This document shows positions 1 to 10,300 of a stretch of DNA of 64,000 bases, piece after piece. The position numbers and the translations under genes are program-made. Location of the stretch: assembly GCA_933228895.1 (NCBI GenBank), contig OW121848.1:159108688-159172687 (forward strand), in the 5' to 3' direction. Every line of letters begins with the position of its first letter. The first letter of the stretch is position 1. Origin of the DNA: Platycnemis pennipes (Eukaryota; Arthropoda; Insecta; Odonata; Platycnemididae). Below the pieces are notes generated by a model. The model made no database searches and had not been told where the DNA came from. It worked only from the letters and a program-made list of their open reading frames with translations.

Positions 1-1340
1 CCGTTCACTTTTCCCTCGAAGATTGTCTTCATCAGGCCATCATGTCTCAAGATGTGACCGATTAATTTGTCCTGTCTTCATTTTAGAGTTTTCAACACAC
101 TTATCTTTTCTCACACTCTTTTTAAGACTTCTTCGTTTGTCACTCGGTCGATCCAATTTATCTTCATCATTCTTCGGTAGCACCATATCTCAAATGCTTC
201 CAGACTTGACTTTTCTGCTACTGTTATTGTCCATGCTTTACTGCCATATGGTAGAATACTCGAGATTTATGTTCTAATGAAATATTTCCTCACTTCAAAG
301 CTTGTATTTGCAGCTGTAAGCAGAATCTTCTTTTGATGAAATACCCTTTTCGCTTGGGCAATTCTACTGGCAATTTCTCTTTTACTTCGTCCATCGCAGG
401 TTACTCGGATTCCCAGGTAACAAAACTCTTCCACCTCCTCGATTTATTGTTTTTCTAGTTAAGCATTGGCCTTGCCTCCTTTTCTTCTACTGCATACCAA
501 TACCTTAGTTTTCTTTTTATTGATATTCAGATGATATCTGGCCATTTTCCTTTCCATATTTCCTAGTGTCTTCTTTAAATCTCCTTCTGTTTCTGCCATG
601 ACTGCTATGTCGTCGGCATGCTGATTTTCTCCCCGTGGATATTCACTCCCGGAGACTTTTCTTTGAGTTCTTGGATGCTTTTCTCGATGTAGACATTGAA
701 TAACAGGAGAGACAATGCACAGCCTTGTCTCACTCCTTTTTTATGTTTGCTTCTATACTGCTGGGCCCTGATTTTATTATGGCCACCTGGTTTTTACACA
801 AACTGTAGATAACTCTTCGGTATTTGTAGCATACTCCAATTACTTTCAGAAACTGTAGCATTACGTTTCAATGCACGTAGTCAAACGCCTTCTCCAAATC
901 TACAAAAGCAACATACGTCGGTAGATTCTTTTCTATTCTCTTCTCTATAAGTAGTCTGAGGCCAAAATCGATTCTCTTGTGCCTTTGTTCTTTTCTGGAT
1001 CCAAATTGGTCCTCAGCCAGGAACTCCTCAGCTTTGCGTTCTATTCTTCTATAGATAATTCTTGGCAATTTCTTTGAGGCATGTGTCATCAGGCTTATGG
1101 TCCTACAATGTTCACAGTTCTCTTCTATTTGGCAATAGAGATGATGACGTTCTTCTCAAAGTCCGTGGGTATCTCTCCTGTAGAGTAAATGTCGCAGATG
1201 GTTTTCTACATCTGGGTAAATGTCTTCTCTCCCGCATTTTTAATTGGTTCGGCAGGAATGTTATCTATTCCCAAAGCCTTATTTATCCTCATGTTCCTTA
1301 CAGCTGCGTCAAATTTGATCTTAAGATTGAGCATAGAGTA
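1..1340 (-). pseudogene. RTE-like non-LTR retrotransposon reverse transcriptase, decayed fragment
   Basis: Read on the minus strand, this stretch contains the ordered blocks of a non-LTR reverse transcriptase, broken by stops and frameshifts. An upstream finger block reads KALGIDNIPAEPIKNAGEKT (about 1290-1230). The longest open piece (868-1089) contains EDQFGSRKEQRHKR and VAFVDLEKAFDYV, the first catalytic aspartate block. GVRQGCALS lies near 718-745, and the catalytic ADD of ADDIAVMAE lies near 604-620. A late C-terminal block EAFEIWCYRRMMKINW lies near 165-215. This C-terminal block resembles BovB/RTE-type elements, but the clade is an inference. At least four frameshifts or stops separate the blocks, so it is not functional. 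It runs off the window at base 1, so the 3' end is missing. No endonuclease domain is seen at the other end. Confidence 0.8.
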
Positions 1341-1659
1341 AAATAGTCAACATCCCTTGAGATTGCATTAGTTTCTCTCGTGACACAGTACAATGGCATA
1401 TAAGAAGAATGATTATTAGGCAGATAGGAAACCAGGGTGTCCATAAAAGTCAAAATATCAAATTCAAGTATATTTCCAGGCTATAATATCGCGGTTTTTG
1501 TACAATCCAAAGTGATGTTTTTCAAATCATTTGTAGAAAATGGATTTTTCTAGCTCAACCCGCTGCACAATATAAATAACGCAGTTAAATAATTAAAAAG
1601 GAATAAGTGATAAATTAAAGTAATTAGTGTAGTTTTATTGGTAGTAAGAGACACTTTGT
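1341..1659. other. No recognisable feature
   Basis: AT-rich sequence between two decayed transposon genes. I see no coding blocks, repeats or RNA genes in it. Confidence 0.5.
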
Positions 1660-2500
1660 TGGTTTGGAAAGATAAGCGACTTGTTGACTGAAATTTCTCT
1701 TTTTAAGTTAGCATTTACATAAGAAAGTACACATACTATCTTGACTAATTCCAACAAATCTCGGTAATCTTTGTCACTAGAGGACTTAATTTTGTGAATT
1801 CAAAAACTGTCCAACTTGGTTTTTTGCCGTGTGTACATCTTCATTTTTTCTTTGATAGAATCGTTTTTAATTATGTCATGAAATTGATTTGCTGTTCAAT
1901 AAGATTTTATTTTTAACTAAGACTTTCAATGTAGTTGTTAATTCCTTTTTTGCCCCATTACTGGATAATATTACTTTTGGATCTAGACAAGTCAGACGTT
2001 TGGTGAGTTTGAATTTCAGTGGTGATTTTGACAACATCTTTTGTGTAAATGTAACCAGGAAAGTTTTGCAATCTTCCCGAAAAATGAGAATATCTTTTGT
2101 ATTATCATCCTTTATACGTTTCCAAATGGTGCTTCTCGTATCAAATCATAGGTCTATTGATTTTGCATCCAAAGGGACTTCTTTTTGCTCAAATCTACCT
2201 TTCTCAATACTGTCTTTTCCGTAATACACTGTTAACTATTTGCTTTAAGACAGAGTGAATTAAATTTGATAGCAATGTGTAGAGGAAAGGGGCTAGGGGC
2301 TCATCTGATTGAAATTCTCTCAAGAATGGGCTTATCTGAGCTGAAACAGATTGAAAGAAAGGAAGCTTAGCTCTTAGAAATTTACTCTTTAAGACCTCTT
2401 CAATGATTTTGAAACTTTTACATTTGGACTCATAAGCAGTGTTCTTCTGAGATTGGATATATTTTCAAACTTCCGCAAAAAAGTTAAAACGATTCATTCG
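1660..2500 (-). pseudogene. hAT-like transposase C-terminal half, decayed
   Basis: On the minus strand, frameshifted translation gives blocks typical of the hAT-like transposase proteins common in insects. SKFLRAKLPFFQSVSAQISP with PFLREFQSDEPLAPFLY lies about 2400-2270. KDCKTFLVTFTQKMLSKSPL followed by TCLDPKVILS lies about 2075-1960. A final block ANLKREISVNKSL lies near 1715-1670; it resembles the C-terminal hAT dimerisation segment, where an A-N-x-E/K-R-x-x-S-x-N-K pattern is usual. There are at least two frameshifts and several stops. No terminal inverted repeats or zinc-finger domain are identified. The family assignment rests on my recognition of these motifs and is an inference; the degraded coding character is seen directly. 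Confidence 0.6.
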
Positions 2501-2985
2501 ACGTTATCGTCTCTGATTTATTAATTTACTCCTGCCAACGGTAAATACATTACATACATTTTTCAAACAATAAATACATCTTAAAGTCATCGTTGCTAAT
2601 TTTATTCATAAAATAAAGATTTTTGTCACGAAATTATATTTTTTTTAATCCCGACTCCGACCAGAAATTAACGATTATTGTCATGGAACTTTTAAAAGGT
2701 CATTGAGACTTCATACCAGTTAATACGAATGGGTCCAAATCATATTCTGCGTGTGAAGAAGCATCCTGACATCATGGCGTCCTAAAGGCGAAGTTTAACC
2801 CACACTTCAGTGTGTTTAACGCAGAACTCTTCGCAATCAAAACGGCTTTGTGTGAAATAAAGGACGATGAAGGATCTTTCCTAATATGCTCTGACTCGCT
2901 GAGCTCTTTGAAAGCCTTATCGGCCCTCTACTCAGACCATCCTATTATACAGGAAATACATTCCGTTCTCTTATCCCTTATATGA

Positions 2986-3525
2986 AAATGATTAAAAATC
3001 TCGCATTTCTCTTACTCGCTATCTCTTAATCATGGTACTAATACATTATTTTATGTATTAGTACCATGCTCGCAATCACGCGTAAACTCGCAAAAAGACT
3101 CGGTAGGAATATCATCAGTGAAAAAGAAAATTATTGCCTGCACATTCTTCAAATTAATAGCAAAAATGTAGCCAAACAATAGAGAATTATAGATGGGCTC
3201 ATAGGCACGAGGTCAGAGAAACAGTAATATAGATAGGATTAGGTCAATAGAGAACAATACCGTATTATCCAGCTCGCAAGATATAGCTAATGAATATAGC
3301 TAAAATGATTGAAAGACTTAGAAACGGCACTAATATTAACATCAGCAGACCGAACAAGAACTATAACTATTGGTTTCCACCTTTTCAATCACAACAATCT
3401 TTATTCTTTCTCCCGTCATCTTCTAAAGAAGTTATGTAAATTATAAAAGAGCTAAAACCCAATTCTTCAAAAGGGGTGGATAACATAACAACAAGCGTTG
3501 TTAAAGCCATAAATGAAATATTATA
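2986..3525. other. Non-coding segment interrupting the RNase H domain
   Basis: This roughly 540-bp AT-rich stretch sits between the two halves of the RNase H domain and matches neither half. It contains the perfect hairpin at 3031-3068. It could be a later insertion or a decayed replacement; no target-site duplication is obvious. Confidence 0.4.
3031..3068. repeat. Perfect hairpin, 16-bp arms, 6-nt loop
   Basis: catggtactaatacat (3031-3046) is exactly the reverse complement of 3053-3068, with a T-rich 6-nt loop. No U-tract follows, and the host is eukaryotic, so a bacterial terminator is excluded. Confidence 0.9.
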
Positions 3526-4149
3526 TCATATCATATTCATTTGCATTCCTGACCACGTTGCCATTCCGGGTAACGAAAAAGCGGCAAAAACGAAAAAAAA
3601 TAGAGCGGCAGAAGAGGCTCTGGAATACCCGGATCCCGTAATTGACTAGGTTTTACCAGCGGATACCAAGTCCATGCTGGGAAGGGTTGCCATTGAGCAT
3701 TCACATTGCATTTTGAATCATGGGGTAGTGCGCAGTGTAATAAGCAACGCGAGATAATATCGGATATTTCGGCATGGTCATCTTCCGTCCGAGGTAATTG
3801 AAGGGAAGAGGTTGTAATTGCCAGGCTGCGGATATTCATTGCGCATTGACACACTCTTTGTTATTCACTGAAAATAAGATACCTCTACAATGTGATAGGT
3901 ACTAGTGATGAGTCTTTAACTGTTAAACTCATCTTGTCGGAGTGTGTTAAGTATCAAGATGCTCACCGACTCAACCGGGTAATATCATTTCTAAAAGACA
4001 CAAGTATCTTTGACTCTGTATAATATTAATTGCACCCGAAAGTAAATTGAATACAAGATAACTGACAATCGCACTAGTATTTTAAGGCTGTAACATCCCG
4101 TAACTATGTATTACAATCGTGGTGCGAAATGACCTTTGCCATCGACGTA

Positions 4150-4870
4150 CCCTCAACACTTCCTATCATATTCTCCCTTCTGTCTGGGAATTGACTTCTT
4201 GATGGAAGCAAACCTTAAAAATTTCTGCTGGACCTCTCCAAAGTTGTTATATATTTCCCATAAAATGGATTCCACGCAATGTAACGGTGTATATGACAAG
4301 TAAGATAAATAATATTTTAGGCAGTGAATGATCCTAAAATCCTTACAAGCACGACAAATAAAACCCAGCATTCTTTATGCCTTGGATGTTATGCTTGAAA
4401 CATGCATATCAAAGCACTATCTTGAGTCAAAAGTTACCACAAGGTCTTTAAATTCATTTAATCTTAATAGCAAGTTCCCAGGAACTTGAGTATTCATATA
4501 ACAATGATTTTATATGAAATATGACCTTTACAGTAGGTCATTAAAAAACACTTTCTAAAGTTAAGGGACATATTATTTCTCATACAGCATTGGGAGACAT
4601 TTTTTAGATATTCCGGTAGGATTATGCCATCATTTTCAGTTACCGCTTGGTGAAATAACTTGAGATCATCAGCATATATGCTGATGATCTCAAGTTATTT
4701 AATGGGAGTCAACACTTGGCCAATGTCATTTACAGCAAGTTAAAAGAGCAAAGGACCAGGATGGGAGCTCTGTGGAACACCACTGGGTACATCATTACTT
4801 TAACACTAAGCTTCCTAATGGAGAGACAAAGTTTTTAGTTTATAGAGTTTCTTCTCCCTGACATTTTTTC
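4150..4870 (-). pseudogene. Jockey/CR1-like LINE reverse transcriptase, decayed
   Basis: Minus-strand translation gives, in order: SGVPQSSHPGPLLF (about 4790-4740), the SGVPQGSxLGPLLF block of Jockey/CR1-type reverse transcriptases; YADDLKLFHQAVTE (about 4680-4640), carrying the catalytic YADD; and the open frame 4153-4371, MLGFICRACKDFRIIHCLKY through QQKFLRFAS. This last block resembles the post-RT segment (GFI-x-R-x-C-x-DF ... VQ-x-KFLRF). Frameshifts separate the blocks. Between the first two blocks, the YADD-coding sequence is repeated in inverted orientation (see 4653-4700). 3' UTR and 5' end are not identified. Confidence 0.75.
4653..4700. repeat. Perfect 48-bp palindrome formed on the LINE YADD motif
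   Basis: The 24 bases 4653-4676 are the exact reverse complement of 4677-4700, with no spacer. On the minus strand the half nearer 4653 codes YADDLKLF, so the other half is an inverted duplicate of the catalytic motif. The perfect symmetry suggests a recent event compared with the decay of the surrounding LINE. Confidence 0.95.
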
Positions 4871-7017
4871 CATTGAAAGCAAGCAGAAGGAAAAACTGCT
4901 TTGCTTTTTCAATTCATTTTAGTTTCTTCGGTGTATCACTCACAAATCGCTTTTGCGTGGAAAATTTTCTTGAGTTTATGTTACTATTTAGAACTACGGC
5001 TTCAGTTCCGCTGGCGTCTTTATAGTTGATATTTTGTCAGTAGCAGCAGCAGCCAAGGGCATTGAAACGGTTGCAGCGGAAATATACCCATTCATTTTAA
5101 TCACTTCGCTGACGATCCTTTCAAGAACTCCCTCCGAACACCCTAGTCCTCTCTTAACGCTTACTTTTCAAGCAGTTCGCTCAGCTGCGGGGAGAAGTCA
5201 AAAACATGGAGCTTGGAGTGCGAGAGTTTCGCATTCCGTTCACGACTAGACGGCACCAAACTTGGAACGAGAGTTTTATGCTACGTTGTTCCTGGGACGC
5301 TATGTCGTAAAGCAATGTAGCAAGCTGCATACAATGTCATCAAACAATGTGCATTGTTTGACGACAATGGAAAGCAGCTGGGTTTATGAGGTACAAGAAT
5401 AGTCTGGTATTATCATTTATCTGGCGGAGAGTAGTTTAAAAAATATAGTCCACTGACGTAGCAAACGGCTTAAAAATTATGTAGGTAGTTGCAAACTGTT
5501 CGTTGAAGCTTTAGGTTTTCTAGGGCTTGAGCAAGTAATCGAGCATTTTCTCCCAACATTTTTTTATATTCTTGCTGGAAAAGGGTGAAAATTATAGCTG
5601 AAATAATTTGCCAATTGTTTAATCATACCAAAAATAATAATATCCACCTCGTGAACCCCATATTACCCGAAATAATAATCGGTAGATACGTATGGCAGCG
5701 CTGTTAGTGGAACGTCGGGCAACTGACCCGTGGCCAGTTCTCGACTCCAAACCCGGAAGAGACCTTGAAATGCTAAACTCCTGCAGTGTGATTTTCCTGG
5801 TAGCAGAATCGTTTTGGAAAGCTTAAACTTCGTAACGGTGGGAAGAATGAAATATTGTGCGGAAAGGTACTACATTTATCGCTATTTCTCGTATAAACAT
5901 TGGCACAAATCTGTGTGAAGCACAGTAGGATCAGCTTTGGGCTGCTTAGCGGGGGTCCTGATTCAGATACAATTGCGGACTCCGGATATGCTCAAGCTGC
6001 GCAAATTTCTGGGAAACAAAACTTTCTGGTACAATAAAGTCAGAAAGAAACTGAACGACCCTACCCTGATGCACGATTTTTACATGCCAATGGGCTCTGT
6101 ACCTGTTTGGTTAGCTTTCACTTCGCCAACCAGACCAACCTTTGGGTCTTATCTTACTGGGATGGAAATTACCCACCACCCAAGGGCATGTTAAGATGTT
6201 ATTTATGCCTGAAATACGGTGCGAAAGATTATCTGGATAGATTAGTATAAAATATTTTTTTTAACGTCGTGCCAATACCTCCCACAACTTAAACTCACCT
6301 GATTCTTGACGCAAATTTTGAAACGAGACATTTTATACTTGGCCATAAAAATACTTCTCTCTTCTACTCATGTCTAAAGTCCTCCAATCCTATTTTTTTA
6401 CGTTCTATTCTCCGCTTTTATTTAGGCTATTCAGTCTGCTTACGTTTTTGAATTATGATGAAGATGCCGAACAGCATTCCATAGTATTTGGAGCATTTCC
6501 GAACAGCATTTCCGTAGTATAAGGACAAATTTTAGTTTTAGGAACCCGTCCCTACGGAACTTGAAGGATTTCTCAATCCTTATATAATCAGGCCCTTCGA
6601 CGAATTACGTGCTCACTCAGTCACCCACTCACGAGAATTGATTAGAGAGTTGTGCCTCCTAACATTCGGACTGACGACTGCGCAGTCCGCCAATTCAATT
6701 CAAAGATGCTTATTTTGCGACCATGGTGATGCGACCGACAGCAGTACATAAAATGTATACACAAACTTGGCAATTAAATGTTCGCCCGCCGTATTTATAC
6801 TCGCGCGGAGGCCTTGAGCTCGCCCCACCGTCCACCTCAACCTTGTTCTGGGTCATTAATGTCAAGAATGTTTCAATTCATTAATGTCATCAATCAATCA
6901 ACCATTAATGTCAATCATCTGTAAAACGGGCTGTAGTAACGTGCGTAGGTAATTGCAGAGCGATGATGATGATGCGGTGGAACTTGAAGGAAGGAACTTT
7001 CGTGTGTTTGGCCGCAG
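4871..7017. other. Upstream intron or intergenic DNA without a recognised gene
   Basis: No exon of the lipase, no transposon domain and no RNA gene could be supported. A degraded tRNA-like patch may lie at 5690-5760 (an A-box-like tggcagcgctgttagtgg and a weak B box), too poor to call. Since exon 1 starts with a splice acceptor at 7016-7017, at least the last part of this stretch must be intron of the lipase gene. Confidence 0.5.
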
Positions 7018-7358
7018 GTGTCGGAGCTGTTCTCATCTCTGCTCCGCGGCACCCGGCTGGTGCCGTCGGACGTGGCCGCGGGCCTCGTGCTGCTCCGCAT
7101 CCGCGAGAAGAGGGAGCGGCGGGTGAGGCTGGGTGCGGGGGCCGAGGAGGCGTCGCGGTGCGTCCCTGGCGTCCCTCCGCCGTCCCTGCAGGCGCCGGCG
7201 CCGGTCGACGCCCCCGACTGGATGAGGCTGGACGCCAAGGTGGCGCGCTACCTCCGCTTCGCTCAGGGCGCCTACGGGTGGCCCTACCTCATGTACCTGC
7301 ACTGCATCACGGGACTCTGCAAGCTCATGCCCAAGGCCACGTGCTGCGTCTGCCTCAG
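7018..7358 (+). CDS. DAGLB: DAGLB exon 1 of the window (internal exon)
   Basis: Residues 1-113 plus two bases of codon 114. It opens directly after an acceptor (…ttggccgcag) with [20 protein letters not shown] and closes with [20 protein letters not shown]…CCVCLR before the donor gtgagc. It holds the VPSDVAAG linker helix that follows the membrane domain and the start of the lipase fold. The GTG at 7018 is not a start codon; the frame continues from an upstream exon. The exon is strikingly GC-rich compared with exons 2-8. A Pro/Ala-rich variable linker lies at about residues 48-65. Confidence 0.92.
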
Positions 7359-10300
7359 GTGAGCCGCCCTCTTTGTCTCTCGCGGCAAACGATTCACTTT
7401 TTGACTCCTTTTTAGAACTTTTACGTTGCTTTTGTCGCACAAAATTCACTTCATATTGGTTGGGCTTCATTCCCCCTTGAAATTCTTGTGTCTGCGATCG
7501 ACCCAACTTTCTATGGTAGACTGGACCATGATCACAAAATTAGAGAAATTGATTGGCCGAACTGACGGATTCAGAATGTCCTTTTTCCTTGTACAATGGG
7601 GTCGTTTACCATATTTTTATTGCCGAATATGATAGAGTTTGTAAAATAAAAAGACCCGTATTTTTCCGTTTTTTGGTCCGTCCATTATTTATCGAGTTAT
7701 AGGCGGCGAAAATCTGATGTTTTTAACCCTTTCGGAAAAGTGGGCCTGGTGCAACCTCTGACGTGTATCGACTTCGTCCAATCACAACTGAGCCCGCGAA
7801 GCTACTTCGCCTTATCGCAAAGGGGGGGACACAGCTGAATCAGCCAATAGGAGCAGTTACGACAGCATCTGTTCTAGCAGACCTTCCGAGAATCCCCCTC
7901 CAATCCCTCCCCTTCCCATAAGAGCAGTCAAGGACGGGAGGAAAGTGACGCCAATTTTATCACAGCAGCATTTTCGGTGGGCGTCACCTTTTGCTTATTT
8001 TAATGTTTGATTTATGAATGAATGGTTGTGGTTAGAAGATAAATTTTTTCACTAAATTTCTTTTTTCGTTTCCATCTAACAATTTCGTGTACAAAATTGC
8101 GATTTCGGTAGCGAGTAAACGCCCCCATTAGGGATATGAATAGCGGTAAATATTTTCAATACGAGTGTAACAATGGATAGCATAGATAACTGCACGTTGG
8201 AATACGGACTTGAAGCTAACCCAAATATACTGGTGTCTGGCCAGCGAGAGTGGCTGCCGTGTCCATTGAATTCCTCGAGTTCCATGATTTAAAGGGGATC
8301 GGGTTGGTGTGGTGGCTAGAGTACTGGCCTTCTATCCCGAGGGACCGGGTTCGATTCCCGGCAGTGGCGAATTTTTCAGTGGTAAACCGGTCCCCACTTG
8401 AGTGCCTAGTTGAGGGCATTTCAAGTTCAGTACTCCGTCCGTCGGATGGGACGTAAAGCCGTGGTCTCCTTGGCGCCTGTCGTTAAGAGTAGGCTAATGC
8501 CGACGCCGGGTTTCTCTCAACCCTTCCTCCATTTCCTGAAAACTCCTACCATTACCCAATTATCCACCTATCCTAAATATCCTAGCACAAATGACCTCAG
8601 CTGTTGGTCACCTCCCCTGAATAACCAACCAACCATCCATGATTTAAATTCACCCTATTCTTTAGTACCCAAGACAGACTGACTCTCTGAGGTCCACTAT
8701 AGGGGAGGAATTTCCGTGTAAAATGGGTGAATAAAGAAAGAAATTATTGATGCTGAACTGCAGTGTATTAAATTTCAGTAGGTGTGAGATAAGGCAAAGA
8801 CTGTCGAGGAGCCTACCTTCTTTGCCCACACATATGTGGTGATAGGAAAATAGAGTAGTTGATTTATCATTGAATACAGCAGGGTAGACCAATGGGCACT
8901 TTCCATGTACAAGTGCAGAGTTCAATCCCGGAGTCCTCTTGAGACATGTCGAAGGTGTTTTTTTTTCTGTGCACCAGATCTTTTTAGGCAACCAATTCAG
9001 ACAATGAATCAGAGAGTATGACAGTAAAGAGTCTAAATATATTTTTTATGAAAATGAAGTAATTCAGGGGCGTATGTGAAATTCATATTGAAAGGAATGT
9101 GATGTTGATGGCAATTAAAATGTGGGTATAAAACTTTACTACTTGATCAATTCATTTCATGAATTAAGTATAAAAATCAACTTCTCTTAATTTGATGTTA
9201 CAGGCGATCAAAAGCTAGGAAAGTAGAAGATGATAACTGCTGTTTGTGTGGTATGGCTGCCCTGCGAGTAATAACCAGGACTCCAGAAGAGGATATATTG
9301 CATGCTTCATTTCAGAATGGATATTACCAGGTACCTATTATGTATTGTTTCAAATGTTCTGCGATATGTATTTTAATGGGTTTTTAATTTCTCATCCTTG
9401 TGAGATACTTATTCTTTGCTTGAGTCTAACATAATTAAGTTAGACTCAAGCAATATTAATTTACATTAAAATTTTAAAAAATAGTTTCACGATTTATTCA
9501 GACTTGCAATTTTATGCTAGACATGTATTTGAATCATTATTTTCTCATTACCTAATGTGCACTTGACCTTTCCTTACTGATTTGCAAATATTAGGTCAAT
9601 ATATTATCATAGGTCATATATGGATCAATTTTCTATCAAATAACTATAGTAGATCTAACTGCTTTACATCTTCTCGTGTTAATTTTCTATCGGCAATAAC
9701 TAGTTAACCATCCTGGTAATAGTAATCTTATTTTGAATATAATGATTGAAGCTTAGTTATAGTAAGAGATGAACTGTATAAATATGTATCCCTTTGGTAT
9801 TTCCTATCACTTTAATTTTTTTTAATTAAAATTTTTATCTCTTATTTAAGGCCCCTTTTGTGGTACTACTTGACCATGAAACTAAATCTGTGGTCATAGC
9901 AATCCGTGGATCCATCACAATTCGAGATATATTTACTGACTTCTGTGCAGCCTCAACTGATTTCTGCTACCCTGAACTGCCACCAGGCAGTGCTGTACGT
10001 ATATGTTTCTGATTTGGTTTTTCCATGGTTTCCTGTAACTTTATCATGAACTAAAGTGAAGGAAATTCTAATTATTTTCAATTAATTGTTTTTTATAAGT
10101 GAATTCCATTGTAGTATGTCCAAGTTCTCTTCATGAAAATGTGAATGACTTATCAAATGGAGTGACATCATTAAGACTGTACTGCTGATAATTACTTATA
10201 TATAACTCCTTAGCCCATTATATTTATTATGTATTATTATAAATATAGCTGGTTCATTCCTGCTCCTTTGTTATCTCTTCTTATAGTCATTTAATGTTGC

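Larger units (their letters stand above)
2781..4025 (+). pseudogene. LINE ORF2 RNase H and C-terminal region, interrupted
   Basis: The plus strand at about 2795-2985 reads FSVFNAELFAIKTALCEIKD and then SFLICSDSLSSLKALSALYS, the first half of a retrotransposon RNase H domain, including the glutamate (AEL) and aspartate (SDS) positions. The second half appears after a gap of about 540 bp, from 3528: FICIPDHVAIPGNEKAAKTK, matching the usual W-x-P-x-H-x-G-I-x-GNE-x-A-D block. A cysteine block KLILSECVKYQDAH, typical of the tail of I/Jockey-type ORF2, follows near 3930-3970. Stops and frameshifts show it is dead. The reverse transcriptase part is not seen upstream. The clade (I or Jockey group) is inferred from the presence of RNase H. 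Confidence 0.7.
7359..9203 (+). other. DAGLB: DAGLB intron 1 (1845 bp)
   Basis: Donor gtgagc, acceptor …tgttacag. It contains a complete MITE (7595-8129) and a tRNA-derived SINE (8294-8746). The rest shows nothing recognisable. Confidence 0.85.

Noticed and set aside
23..277. Plus-strand hydrophobic frame of 84 codons
   Set aside because: It is antisense to the C-terminal block of the minus-strand LINE reverse transcriptase.
1..7017. Upstream DAGLB exons coding the four transmembrane helices
   Set aside because: I looked for hydrophobic, cysteine-containing exons with a phase-0 donor and found none that could be supported. They may lie outside the window.
7018..7020. GTG as a start codon for the lipase
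   Set aside because: It follows a splice acceptor directly, and the family has an N-terminal membrane domain before this point.
6963..7506. Long overlapping frames on both strands around DAGLB exon 1 (150 codons plus strand, 107 and 157 codons minus strand)
   Set aside because: They are shadows of the GC-rich exon in other frames. The frame from 7018 matches the lipase family and splices in phase.
8294..8372. Functional tRNA gene
   Set aside because: A and B boxes and a T stem are present, but no 7-bp acceptor stem or normal anticodon arm, and a SINE body follows.
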